Origin: Bin5 sp965218625
GTDB lineage: Bacteria > Chloroflexota > Anaerolineae > Caldilineales > Caldilineaceae
Length of the DNA stretch: 64,000 nt
Direction: 5' to 3'
Assembly: GCA_965218625.1 (NCBI GenBank)
Contig: CBDCLG010000017.1
Coordinates: 124,001-188,000 of the forward strand
Shown here: positions 39,704 to 48,538 of the stretch, piece by piece
Position numbering within the stretch: position 1 is the first letter of the stretch
Layout: every line of letters begins with the position of its first letter
Program-made: the position numbers and the translations under genes
Notes under the pieces: model-generated
What the model was told of the DNA's origin: nothing
What the model saw: only the letters and a program-made list of their open reading frames with translations
Databases searched by the model: none

Positions 39704-40849
39704 ATGGCGGAATTCTTCAACTTTCGGGTCGAATCAGCCGAAGGGTATTGGGAAAGTGTAGGTTTTTTGCGCAAGTGGTGGCGCATCTACGCCGACGACG
39801 TGCGCTGGGCGCCTCCGGCGTGGGCCAGCCTGCGGCAAGCTCTCGTGTCAAAGCGATTTCCCCACCTGCAACGCAGCCGGCCCCGCCTGATCGCGCTGGA
39901 GGCCCTCCCGCGCCGCCGGCCCCAAGGCAGAGGCCAGCCCTTCTCGACAATCGGCCACGGCGCTCTCATGGAGCAGCCGGTTGCCGCCGCCGTTGCCCTG
40001 CTCGACCCGCGCCGCACCGACGGCGCCGCGCATCTCGCTCTGCTGCACATCGCCAACAACCGCGAGAGCCTGGAACGTCTGCTTCAGTCCGTCCGGGAGC
40101 AGCTCGCGCATGAGGGAATTCGCCGCCTGATTCTACCCGTCGGGCTGTCACCCTATCTGGGTACAGGTGTGTTGCAAGACCATTTTCACCGCGTACCGCC
40201 GCTGTACGCGCCCTACGCCCCGCCCTACGTGCCGGAACTGTTCACAACCGTATGCCGCCCGCTGGGCCGCAGCCTGCTTTTTGCTCTCGAACCGGGCACG
40301 TCCACTGCGGCTGAGCAGCCGACTCCCGGCCCAGCCAAAATCCACTCCCTCGATCCGAACCGGCTTAGCGCGGACCTGCTGCCGCTCTTCTCCCGGACTG
40401 TGCCCTCATGGGCGGGTTTTCCGCCGCCGGACGAGCTCGAAGCGCAGTTCCTGCTCCGGTGGATTCTGCGTCTCCCTGCGCTGGCATGGGTGGCGGAGAT
40501 CGATGGCCAACCGGTGGGCTATCTCCTGGCGCAGCCGGACGGCGGCGAACACTTGCGCCGCAGTCGCGGCGGACGCTCGCTGCTGGGGCGCCTGCAGTTG
40601 CGCCTCCTCGAACTGCGGCAGCTCCATTCCGTGCGTGTTCTCTTTATGGGGGTCGAGCCCGAATACCGCCGGCGGGGCATCGGCCGGCAGTTGTGGCAGC
40701 GGATGATGGCGGCCGGCCCGGTGAACGGTTGGCAGTCGGTGACGGTGGGGCCGTTGCCCTCCACCGCAGGCGACGGCATCAACTTCCTGACTGCCCTCGG
40801 TCTCGCAGGCCGCGAGACCTATTTGCTCCACCGCTACGACTTCGATTGA
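39704..40849 (+). CDS. Two-domain GNAT-type acetyltransferase
   Basis: The C-terminal domain (about 220-381) carries the acetyl-CoA loop VEPEYRRRGIGRQLWQRMM of the GNAT superfamily. The N-terminal half (RKWWRIYADDVRWAPP, then GVLQDHFHRVPPLYAPYAPPYVPELF) resembles the degenerate GNAT-like domain of tandem GNAT proteins. The substrate is unknown. I used the ATG at 39704; the frame is open to 39647, but that start would lie among the DnaA boxes, and neither has a clear SD. The gene stands alone next to the presumed origin. Confidence 0.75.
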   Translation: MAEFFNFRVESAEGYWESVGFLRKWWRIYADDVRWAPPAWASLRQALVSKRFPHLQRSRPRLIALEALPRRRPQGRGQPFSTIGHGALMEQPVAAAVALLDPRRTDGAAHLALLHIANNRESLERLLQSVREQLAHEGIRRLILPVGLSPYLGTGVLQDHFHRVPPLYAPYAPPYVPELFTTVCRPLGRSLLFALEPGTSTAAEQPTPGPAKIHSLDPNRLSADLLPLFSRTVPSWAGFPPPDELEAQFLLRWILRLPALAWVAEIDGQPVGYLLAQPDGGEHLRRSRGGRSLLGRLQLRLLELRQLHSVRVLFMGVEPEYRRRGIGRQLWQRMMAAGPVNGWQSVTVGPLPSTAGDGINFLTALGLAGRETYLLHRYDFD

Positions 40850-40906
40850 GACCTGGCCGCCGCTGCGATCCGGAAGCGGGACGCGCGCCCTGCCGCGCCC
40901 CGATGG

Positions 40907-42463
40907 CTACTGGTACGGGATCTCGTATGTCAACGGCACGATGCTGATCCACGACCGGCCCGCTTTCAGGGGGATTTCGCTGCCGTCGGCTGCGAAGAAG
41001 CGGGGCAGTTCCCCGCTCCTGTCGTTGCGCCAGACTCCTTCAAAGGCGAGACCGTCGCGGAAGATGATCGCCCGCCCCGTGCCGAAGGGCCGAATGTAGA
41101 GGCTCAGGCTGCCGTAGATATCCTCCTGAATTCTCACAGGCTCATGCTCGATGAATTGGACGATCACATTTTCGACCCCAACCCGCTGGCCGTTGTTGCC
41201 GTCCTGATGGGGCAGTGCCCCCATGAGACGCAGATAGCGGCCGCTGCCCGCATCGTAGCGATAGAACACCTGGCTTGCCGTAACCGAGGGATAGGGAATC
41301 TGGATCAAGTTGGCGGGTGTCCCTCCAGCTGCCGGGCCGCCAAAGGTGAACCCCTGAATCGAAGGCGCCGCCTCGGCCAACTGGTCCGCCACCCACCGGC
41401 GGGTCATCGCGCTGCTGGTACGCAGACGCGTGCGGTAGTCGTTGCCTTCTGAACGTGAGTAGCGGATGCTATCCGGATCGTCCAGATCATTGTCAAAATA
41501 GGGGAAAAGTTGATTCCGGTCCCTGAGCAGATAGCGAATGTCGTCGCTCGCCCCGGAGCAGAACACCACCGCATCGTACAGCGCGCCGAGGAAATAGTTG
41601 ACCAGACGGGCGCTGCGCACCGGACCGATCTCCTCGCTCTCGTTGCCGTAGAACACCGCGCTGAATCGCGTGAGGCTGAACCCTTCCATCAGAAACTCAT
41701 ACATCACGTCAGCCTGGCTGATGCCGAACTGGGGCCGGGCGGCAATGTCATTGTTGATGCAAACGATGACCGGACGCGTCGCCGCGCGGCCGGGTGGCAG
41801 GGGCAGACCCGTCAATGGATTGATGCCGCCGGGCGGAGGGAATCCGCCGCGGGGCGGCTGGCTGAGGTCGACTTCGGAAAGCTCCGACGCTGGAATTGTC
41901 GCGGTTGGCGTCGGCGTCGGTGGGGGCAGGGCCGTAGGCAGACTCGCGATCTGACGGTTGATCTGCGTGTACTGGGCGCTGACCCAACTCTCCCGGTTGG
42001 CGCCTGCCGGGCAGCAGATCCGCAGCCACTCTCCGTCCGGATCGCGGGCCGTGATGCGAAAACGCTGCCCCGCGTTCACCTGGCCGACGATGCCGTAATT
42101 TGTGCCCGGCCCGCCCCGCACGTTCAGCGTCTCCGTCGTTACCAGCGCCTCCGGATATGATGGTGTGGGCGTGTCGGTCGGCTCCGGCGGCGGCGCGCTC
42201 GTTGGCGTATATCGGGGTTCTGGCGTGAATGTGGCCAGCGTTGCCGGCGTCGAAGTGAAGGTCGGCTCTACCTGGACCGCTTCAACGCCGCGATTGGGGC
42301 CGCCCCAGGGGTTTAGCCAGCGCAGGGAGATATCGGACAAACTTGAGCCAAACAGGAGCACGCTGCCGATGTAAGCGACCGCGACGATGACGGCCAACGC
42401 GACCGCGGCGAGCAGAAGCCGCAGCAATTTCCCCGACGACTGTGGGCGAGAATCCTCAGCCAT
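40907..42463 (-). CDS. DUF3048 (YerB-like) surface protein with SH3 domain
   Basis: Residues about 15-40 are a membrane anchor (LLRLLLAAVALAVIVAVAYIG). A Thr/Pro-rich linker leads to a bacterial SH3 domain (TTETLNVRGGPGTNYGIVGQV), a second Pro/Thr linker, then the DUF3048 pair of domains (NPLTGLPL, ARPQFGISQADVMYEFLMEGFSLTRF, EIGPVRSARLVNYFLGALYDA). The family includes Bacillus YerB, an envelope lipoprotein of uncertain role; the SH3 domain suggests cell-wall binding. I chose the ATG at 42463, preceded by GGGAGAG, over 42520. It is divergent from the slipin gene. Confidence 0.85.
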   Translation of the reverse strand: MAEDSRPQSSGKLLRLLLAAVALAVIVAVAYIGSVLLFGSSLSDISLRWLNPWGGPNRGVEAVQVEPTFTSTPATLATFTPEPRYTPTSAPPPEPTDTPTPSYPEALVTTETLNVRGGPGTNYGIVGQVNAGQRFRITARDPDGEWLRICCPAGANRESWVSAQYTQINRQIASLPTALPPPTPTPTATIPASELSEVDLSQPPRGGFPPPGGINPLTGLPLPPGRAATRPVIVCINNDIAARPQFGISQADVMYEFLMEGFSLTRFSAVFYGNESEEIGPVRSARLVNYFLGALYDAVVFCSGASDDIRYLLRDRNQLFPYFDNDLDDPDSIRYSRSEGNDYRTRLRTSSAMTRRWVADQLAEAAPSIQGFTFGGPAAGGTPANLIQIPYPSVTASQVFYRYDAGSGRYLRLMGALPHQDGNNGQRVGVENVIVQFIEHEPVRIQEDIYGSLSLYIRPFGTGRAIIFRDGLAFEGVWRNDRSGELPRFFAADGSEIPLKAGRSWISIVPLTYEIPYQ

Positions 42464-42648
42464 AGCCTCTCTCCCTTGACGGATATTTTCAGGCGCCCCG
42501 TGCGTTTGTCTTCCGTTCAATCATATCGGCTGTGTCGGGCTGCGTCAATTCGCGACCATTATAGGGACACGGCTATGTCCGCGGCCCCCTTCCGGTTCCG
42601 TGCAAATGCGCACAATCGGGGCCAAACAGGAGGATAGTTCCAGACCAG

Positions 42649-42677
42649 TTGCCGCCTGGTATGGTAGAAGATATAAT
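42649..42677 (+). promoter_or_regulatory. Slipin gene promoter
   Basis: TTGCCG (42649-42654), 17 bases, TATAAT (42672-42677), 54 bases before the slipin ATG. On the other strand a TATAAT (42563-42558) beside the short palindrome GGACA/TGTCC (42565-42580) may serve the DUF3048 gene. Confidence 0.65.
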
Positions 42678-42730
42678 AGGATTGGAAGGACTGCCAAGCG
42701 AAGGCATGACCTGCAATCAGGAGCCTGCAC

Positions 42731-43504
42731 ATGGAAGGCCTACTCACAAACTTGCCAATCTATATCGTCGTGATTCTGCTGCTCATATGGCTGCTGCGGG
42801 CATCACTGCGTATTGTCAGGGAGTACGACCGCGGCGTGATCTTCCGCTTGGGCCGCGTGATAGGCGCCAAAGGGCCCGGCCTGTTCTGGCTGATTCCATT
42901 TGTCGACCAGATGCGCCTTGTCGACCTGCGCGTCGTTACCCTGGACGTGCCGACGCAGGAAGCCATAACCAAAGACAACGTAACCGTCAAAGTCAATGCC
43001 GTCTGCTATTTCCGCGTATTGGACCCCACAGCTGCGGTTGTCAACGTCGCCAATTACCTCCTGGCGACCCAACAGATCGCCCAGACGACCCTGCGCTCCG
43101 TGCTGGGTCAAAGTGAACTGGATGAACTCCTGGCCGAGCGCGATCAGATCAACCAGCAGCTCCAGCAAATTATCGACGAGCAGACCGAGCCGTGGGGCGT
43201 AAAGGTCAGTGTCGTCGAGGTGAAGGACGTGGAGCTGCCGCAGTCGATGCAGCGCGCCATGGCCCGTCAGGCCGAGGCCGAACGCGAAAAACGCGCCAAA
43301 ATCATCCACGCCGAAGGTGAACTGCAGGCCTCGCAGACCTTGGCCGAGGCAGCCGGCGTCATGTCCGAACAGGCCGGCGCATTGCAGTTGCGCTATCTGC
43401 AGACCCTGACCGAAATCAGCGCCGAACACAACAGCACAATTGTTTTCCCGTTGCCCATCGAGCTGATGGAGGGCCTGATGAAAAAGGTTGGTCCTGACGC
43501 ATGA
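42731..43504 (+). CDS. Slipin / stomatin-like band 7 protein
   Basis: The 257-residue protein has one N-terminal membrane segment (LPIYIVVILLLIWLLRASL), then the SPFH/band 7 domain: IVREYDRGVIFRLGRV, GPGLFWLIPFVDQM, LDVPTQEAITKDNVTVKVNAV and the helical tail ARQAEAEREKRAKIIHAEGE. Slipins form membrane scaffolds and usually lie next to NfeD-type proteins; here there is none, and the neighbours are a DUF971 protein and a membrane protease. AGGAG lies upstream of the ATG. Its stop overlaps the next start (ATGA). Confidence 0.92.
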   Translation: MEGLLTNLPIYIVVILLLIWLLRASLRIVREYDRGVIFRLGRVIGAKGPGLFWLIPFVDQMRLVDLRVVTLDVPTQEAITKDNVTVKVNAVCYFRVLDPTAAVVNVANYLLATQQIAQTTLRSVLGQSELDELLAERDQINQQLQQIIDEQTEPWGVKVSVVEVKDVELPQSMQRAMARQAEAEREKRAKIIHAEGELQASQTLAEAAGVMSEQAGALQLRYLQTLTEISAEHNSTIVFPLPIELMEGLMKKVGPDA

Positions 43505-43872
43505 GCCTGGCGCTCACACGCGACGCCTGCCAGCCGACCGATTTGACCGTTGACCGCTCCGCCGGCGACCTGACCATCGATTGGGCCGACGGGCATCGCA
43601 GCCTGTTCCGCCTCGCCTGGATGCGCAGCGTCTGCCCGTGCGCCTCTTGCCGCGAGGACAGACGCCAAGCCGAAGAGGACCCGCTGCGGCTGTCGGTCGG
43701 CCCGCCGCCGGACGCTGGCGTCGGCAGCGCCGAATTGGTGGGCAACTACGCCATCCGCTTCACCTGGGCCGACGGACACGGCAACGGAATCTACGGTTTC
43801 TCCTCTTTGCGGGCATCCTGTCCTTGTCCAGCCTGCAATCGGGGCGAGCCGCACGCCTTGTTCGACAGCTGA
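43501..43872 (+). CDS. DUF971 family protein
   Basis: The 123-residue protein matches DUF971, a domain also found at the N terminus of gamma-butyrobetaine hydroxylases: ADGHRSLFRLAWMRSVCPCASC and YAIRFTWADGHGNGIYGFSSLR (cited in part). Besides CPCASC it has a second cysteine cluster, CPCPAC, near the C terminus, so it may bind zinc or an iron-sulfur cluster. In other genomes DUF971 genes often lie near Fe-S or Mrp/ApbC genes; no such neighbour is seen here. It overlaps the slipin gene by four bases and is likely translated with it. Confidence 0.85.
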   Translation: MSLALTRDACQPTDLTVDRSAGDLTIDWADGHRSLFRLAWMRSVCPCASCREDRRQAEEDPLRLSVGPPPDAGVGSAELVGNYAIRFTWADGHGNGIYGFSSLRASCPCPACNRGEPHALFDS

Positions 43873-43937
43873 GCCTCGCCGCGCGGTATGGCGCGCACGA
43901 ACGCACGCTGGTATAGCCAATGATTCGAGGCCTGCAG

Positions 43938-45164
43938 ATGGGTAACGCACTGAAGATCGCCCGCATTGGCGGCATCGACGTCCAGGTCCACTGGTCGTTT
44001 GTCTTGATTCTATTCTACGGCGCCTATATCTTTAGTCAGGGCGCGCGCAACGTAGTAGCCGGCGCCATATACGGGGTCGTCGTCATCCTCCTGCTTTTCC
44101 TCTGCGTCGTTTTGCACGAATTTGGCCACGCCTTCACGGCAAAGTATTTCGGCGTGAACGTGCCGTATATCACACTGCTGCCCATCGGCGGCCTGGCCCA
44201 GCTGGAGCGCATGCCCCGCAAACCGGGACAGGAGTTTCTGATCGCGATCGCCGGCCCCGCGGTCAACTTCGTCCTGGCATTGTTGCTGCTGCCGCTCGCC
44301 CTTCTGGCTATCTCCCTGAGCGCGCGCGGCGGCGCCTCGCTCTCCTATTTCGGGCTGATGCGCGCCGCCCAATCGATGAGCCTGACCGGGCTCCTTCTCA
44401 CTCTGGCAGGTATGAACCTCACGCTGGGCTTCTTCAACCTGCTCCCAGCCTTTCCGATGGATGGCGGACGCATTCTGCGAGCGCTGCTGGCGTTGCGGTT
44501 GCGCTATGTCCGGGCGACTCGCATCGCCGTTCTGGTCGGGCGCGGCATGGCGATACTGTTCGTAATCTGGGGCATCCGTAGCATCTTTGCCGGCGACATC
44601 TTCGGCTCGCTTTTATTGCTGATCGCGTTCTTCGTGTACGTAGGCGGCCGCGGTGAACTGGAGGCCGTGGAAGGACGCTACATTCTCAACGACTTCAGCG
44701 CCCGCCAAGCCGTGAACAAAGACGCGCACGTGCTCTATACGAGCGAGCCGGTCAGCCGCGCCGTAGACTACATTATGACGACCTACCAGGGCGATTTTCC
44801 GGTCTACGACCTGGGTCAAAATCTCGTCGGCGTGCTCACGCGTCCGCGCCTGGTGGCAACGTTGCGCGGGCAGGGCCAGGATGGCCGCATCGTCGATGTC
44901 ATGATCCCGCGCGCACAGGTGCCGGCAACCAGCGCCGATACGCCGCTGGCTGACGTGTGGGAAAAGATGATGGCGGCTGGCAGCCGTGTCATCATCGTCC
45001 AGGACGAGGAGCGCTTTCTCGGGCTCATAACGCTGGATGACATCAGCGAGCTGATCCAGGTAATGGGCGCGGCCAAAGAACGGGAAGACACGATCGCAGG
45101 TGGCCCCGGCGGCAGGTCCGCCTCATCCGTTGCCGGAGCCCACTCTATTGCAGATATAAACTAA
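43938..45164 (+). CDS. Site-2 protease family membrane metalloprotease with CBS domains
   Basis: This M50 (SpoIVFB-like) protease cleaves within membranes. The zinc motif HEFGH lies in a membrane helix (LLLFLCVVLHEFGHAFTAKYF, cited in part), and the third ligand is in NLLPAFPMDGGRILRAL. After about six helices, two CBS domains follow (residues about 255-385: SRAVDYIMTTYQGDFPVYD, SRVIIVQDEERFLGLITLDD), which in relatives sense nucleotides. I chose the ATG at 43938, where the family match MGNALKIARIGGIDVQVHWSF starts; 43920 is possible. The substrate is unknown; the slipin upstream could be a partner. Confidence 0.92.
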   Translation: MGNALKIARIGGIDVQVHWSFVLILFYGAYIFSQGARNVVAGAIYGVVVILLLFLCVVLHEFGHAFTAKYFGVNVPYITLLPIGGLAQLERMPRKPGQEFLIAIAGPAVNFVLALLLLPLALLAISLSARGGASLSYFGLMRAAQSMSLTGLLLTLAGMNLTLGFFNLLPAFPMDGGRILRALLALRLRYVRATRIAVLVGRGMAILFVIWGIRSIFAGDIFGSLLLLIAFFVYVGGRGELEAVEGRYILNDFSARQAVNKDAHVLYTSEPVSRAVDYIMTTYQGDFPVYDLGQNLVGVLTRPRLVATLRGQGQDGRIVDVMIPRAQVPATSADTPLADVWEKMMAAGSRVIIVQDEERFLGLITLDDISELIQVMGAAKEREDTIAGGPGGRSASSVAGAHSIADIN

Positions 45165-45178
45165 GTGAGGTGCCCGCG

Positions 45179-45850
45179 ATGGTGGCGCACGCAGTCAAAC
45201 TGGCCCCATCCATTCTAACTGCTGATTTCGGTCGCCTGCAGGAGGAGATTCTGGCGGCGGAACACGGTGGCGCCGACCTGATCCATCTCGATGTCATGGA
45301 TGGGCGTTTCGTCCCCACGATCACCTTCGGGCCGCTTGTGGTGGAGGCGGTCCATCGGGTCACGCAGCTGCCTCTGGACGTGCACCTGATGATCGAGGAG
45401 CCGGAGCGATACCTGGAACTCTTCGCCAAGGCCGGAGCCAGCATCATTACCGTTCATCTGGAAGCGTGCCTCCATCTGCATCGGGCCGTCCAGCAAATCG
45501 TCGACTTGGGCTGCCAGGTCGGCGTCGCTCTGAACCCTTCCACGCCGATTGAAGGCATTCGCGAAATCGCGCCCTTTGTCGATCAAGTGCTGGTGATGAG
45601 TGTCAATCCCGGCTTCGGTGGCCAGCGCTTTATCCAGACCATGACCAGCAAGCTGCGGCGAACGCGCAAGCTTCTGGATGAGTTCAACCCCACCTGTGAC
45701 CTGGAAGTGGACGGCGGCATTGGCATTGGAAACATCCGCGACGTGCAGCGCAACGGCGCCAATGTCATCGTCGTCGGCAGCGCAGTCTACAATCGTGGCG
45801 CCAGTGTCGGCGAGAATCTTGCCGCGCTGCGGGACGCCTGCTCCGCCTGA
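45179..45850 (+). CDS. rpe: Ribulose-phosphate 3-epimerase
   Basis: Rpe interconverts ribulose 5-phosphate and xylulose 5-phosphate in the pentose phosphate pathway. The TIM barrel signatures are LAPSILTADFGRLQEE, HLDVMDGRFVPTITFGP, DVHLMIEEPERYL, VMSVNPGFGGQRFI and EVDGGIGIGN, including the metal ligands His and Asp. The ATG at 45179 lies eight bases after AGTGAGG; GTG at 45170 is less likely. It is 223 residues, of normal length. A perfect CGGCCTG/CAGGCCG stem (45871-45891) follows in the spacer facing cdsA. Confidence 0.95.
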   Translation: MVAHAVKLAPSILTADFGRLQEEILAAEHGGADLIHLDVMDGRFVPTITFGPLVVEAVHRVTQLPLDVHLMIEEPERYLELFAKAGASIITVHLEACLHLHRAVQQIVDLGCQVGVALNPSTPIEGIREIAPFVDQVLVMSVNPGFGGQRFIQTMTSKLRRTRKLLDEFNPTCDLEVDGGIGIGNIRDVQRNGANVIVVGSAVYNRGASVGENLAALRDACSA

Positions 45851-45984
45851 GGCGGTGGACAGTCAATACGCGGCCTGAACTCCGCAGGCCGTGCTATCGT
45901 CCGCTTCAATCCCAGTAAAGCAGACGCCGCCGCTTCCGTTCTTCCATGGCGCCCCGATTCCCTTCCAACCGATCGGTACCCTGC

Positions 45985-46827
45985 TCACGCGCCCGCGCCC
46001 AGCAGCAGCGCCATCTGATAGACGAACGGCAGCACGAACATGATGCTGTCCAGCCGGTCGAGAAATCCGCCGTGGCCGGGCAGAAACACTCCGCTGTCCT
46101 TCACGCCGGTCTGCCGTTTGAGCATACTGATCGCCAGATCGCCGAACAGCGCCAGAATCCCACCCACCAATCCAATCAGGGCGCCCAGCCAGACCATCAT
46201 TTCGAGCGGTGACCAGTACGCCACCCCCGCGCCGGCCAGGGTCGCCCCGACCCAGCCGCCCACCGTCCCTTCCCAGCTCTTTTTGGGACTGAGCGCCGGT
46301 AGAATTCGCTTGCGGCCCAGCGTAACGCCGACAAAATAGGCTGCGCTGTCGTTCACCATCGTGACGGCGAGCCCGAGCAGCAGCCAATAGAGACCGTCGG
46401 GCAGGAGACGCAGCGCCACCGCCTGCCCCAGCATCAGCCCGAGGTAGACCGCGCCGGCCGCGGTGAGCGCCCAGTCGAAAAAAGGCCTGTTGCCCGGCTG
46501 CTGCCTCGTACTCCCACCCTCCGCCAGCGGAGCGGCGCGCTGCTGCGACAACAGGATGCGGATGAATATGATGATGAAACCGAATGTCAGGACCAGCTCC
46601 GGCTCCAGTGGGACGAGCGGCCAGTGGGAGAGCAGCAGCGCCAGTGTCCAGACGATCCCGAACCAGCGCGCCGGCCTGTAGCCGCCCCGCTCGATCAGGA
46701 CATAGTATTCATATGCCCCGAACGATGCGAAGATAAAGACCAGACCCACCCACCAGAATTCGCCGTACCAGAACGCCAGCAAAACCGGAACCAGCGCAAG
46801 CAGGCCAGCGATGACTCGTCGTTTCAC
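45985..46827 (-). CDS. cdsA: Phosphatidate cytidylyltransferase
   Basis: CdsA makes CDP-diacylglycerol from phosphatidate and CTP, the entry to phospholipid synthesis. The polytopic 280-residue protein ends with the family signature: SPKKSWEGTVGGW, then GDLAISMLKRQTGVKDSG and PGHGGFLDRLDSIMF. It is the last gene of the pyrH-frr-uppS-cdsA series, separated from uppS by 77 bases. Confidence 0.95.
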   Translation of the reverse strand: MKRRVIAGLLALVPVLLAFWYGEFWWVGLVFIFASFGAYEYYVLIERGGYRPARWFGIVWTLALLLSHWPLVPLEPELVLTFGFIIIFIRILLSQQRAAPLAEGGSTRQQPGNRPFFDWALTAAGAVYLGLMLGQAVALRLLPDGLYWLLLGLAVTMVNDSAAYFVGVTLGRKRILPALSPKKSWEGTVGGWVGATLAGAGVAYWSPLEMMVWLGALIGLVGGILALFGDLAISMLKRQTGVKDSGVFLPGHGGFLDRLDSIMFVLPFVYQMALLLGAGA

Positions 46828-46904
46828 CGTTCCAAATATCCGATTGCAAGACTGCTAAAGAGGGGCAGGGAGGAAGATCGGGACTTTCCGCAGAGCGAAC
46901 GTGT

Positions 46905-47669
46905 TTATTCCGCGTCCGGCACGCCGCCGAAGCGCCGGTCGCGGCGATTGTACTCGTTCAGCGCTTTAAACAACTCTGCCTTGTCGAAATTGGGCCAATA
47001 GGTCGGGGTCGAATAGTACTCGGCGTAGACTGCCTGCCAGATCAGAAAGTTGCTCATGCGCCAGTCTCCACCGGTGCGGATAATCAGGTCTGGGTCGGGC
47101 AAACCCTCCGTATACAGATAGCGGCTGAACGTCTCTTCACTGAGAGAATCCGGGTCGATTCCATCTCTGATAATTTGGCGGGTTGCGTCCAAAATCTCCC
47201 CGCGGCCGCCGTAATTGAAGGCCACGTTCAGAATGATCGTATCGTTGTGTTTGGTGTAATCGATCGCGTGCAGAATCTGTTTCTGAAGCGCTTCGTTGAT
47301 GCCGGTGAGGCGACCGCTATGACGAATCTGCACGCCGTTCTCGTGCAATTCCTGCAGCCGGTTCCGCAGTGCCGTCCCCAGCAACCGCATCAGCCCCGAC
47401 ACCTCCTCGATCGGCCTTGACCAGTTCTCCGTGGAGAAGGCGTAAATCGTCAACACCTTGATGCCGAACTCGACAGAGGCTTCCAGAACCGGTCGGATGT
47501 TGTCGACACCGGCGCGATGGCCGACATATCGAATCAGTCCTCTTTCCGTTGCCCAACGACCATTCCCGTCCATGATGATCCCCACATGATAGGGAACTCT
47601 GGCGAGAGGGGGGAAACTGCTTTCTATCTGGTTGTCGGGGCTTTGCCGAATCATGCTAGGGCTGCTCAA
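46905..47669 (-). CDS. uppS: Undecaprenyl diphosphate synthase (isoprenyl transferase)
   Basis: UppS extends farnesyl diphosphate with isopentenyl units in cis to undecaprenyl diphosphate, the lipid carrier for wall synthesis. The 254-residue protein has IIMDGNGRWATERG (catalytic Asp), HRAGVDNIR, LTIYAFSTENWSRP and the C-terminal PDPDLIIRTGGDWRMSNFLIWQ. It follows frr closely (22 bases), suggesting one transcript. Confidence 0.96.
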   Translation of the reverse strand: MSSPSMIRQSPDNQIESSFPPLARVPYHVGIIMDGNGRWATERGLIRYVGHRAGVDNIRPVLEASVEFGIKVLTIYAFSTENWSRPIEEVSGLMRLLGTALRNRLQELHENGVQIRHSGRLTGINEALQKQILHAIDYTKHNDTIILNVAFNYGGRGEILDATRQIIRDGIDPDSLSEETFSRYLYTEGLPDPDLIIRTGGDWRMSNFLIWQAVYAEYYSTPTYWPNFDKAELFKALNEYNRRDRRFGGVPDAE

Positions 47670-47691
47670 TGGAACGCTGACTCCTTTGCGC

Positions 47692-48249
47692 TCAGATCGT
47701 CATGATCTCCGTCTCTTTGTCGCGTGCAATCTCGTCGACCTTGGTTACGAAACTATCGGTGACCTCCTGCGCCTGGTCCTGGCCGCTGTGCAGGTCATCC
47801 TCCGTGATCAGCCCCTCACCTTCAAAGGCGCGCATATCTTTGATCGCATCTCGCCTGATGTTGCGGATCGCGACGCGTGCCTCCTCGGCGCGGCGCGCCA
47901 CCTGTTTCGTCAGATCGCGGCGTCTCTCTTCCGTCAGCGGTGGAATCGCCAGGTGAATCTGTTTGCCGTCGTTGTTCGGCGTCAGCCCGATGTCCGATAT
48001 CGCGATTGCTCGTTCGATGGCCGCGATGTCGGTCGGCGTATAGGGACGAATCTGCAGCGTCTGCGCTTCCGGCACCGAAATCGACGCAATCTGCATCAAC
48101 GGGGTTGGGATGCCGTGGTAGTCCACGGTCAGACGTTCGACGAGCGCAGGGCTGGCCCGTCCGGTGCGAATCGTCATCAGATCCGTATGAAGGCTGCCGA
48201 TCGCCTTGCCCATTCGATCCCGGGTGTCGTCCAAAATCTCGTCAATCAC
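47692..48249 (-). CDS. frr: Ribosome recycling factor
   Basis: RRF splits post-termination ribosomes together with EF-G. The protein is 185 residues with RMGKAIGSLHTDLMTIRTGRASP, VDYHGIPTPLMQIASI and PPLTEERRRDLTKQV. It lies between pyrH and uppS, a widely conserved order. The 289 bases upstream to pyrH contain no gene and may carry its own promoter (a TATTAT lies near 48420 on the minus strand). Confidence 0.97.
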   Translation of the reverse strand: MIDEILDDTRDRMGKAIGSLHTDLMTIRTGRASPALVERLTVDYHGIPTPLMQIASISVPEAQTLQIRPYTPTDIAAIERAIAISDIGLTPNNDGKQIHLAIPPLTEERRRDLTKQVARRAEEARVAIRNIRRDAIKDMRAFEGEGLITEDDLHSGQDQAQEVTDSFVTKVDEIARDKETEIMTI

Positions 48250-48538
48250 AACCGAACTCCTTCCACATCATCGGCGCGCAAGGGCTCTTTCGCCTCGCTG
48301 AGGCCAACGCAAGCCCTCTCGAATGGTGGTCAGGCCATGGCCGCTCGAACAGTGGCGCAAGGAAGACTGTTCTTCTGCTGAAGCCGTCCTTACCGAATTT
48401 CAGGGTACGATAATACTGCTCAATCTGAAGTCTGGATAGAGTTCCTTCACATCCTCGGTTCTCTGGTTGTACGCTATTCTATCAGAGGTTCAGAACAAAC
48501 GAAAAACGATGTTTGAGGCCCTACTGCCGGCGCCGGCG

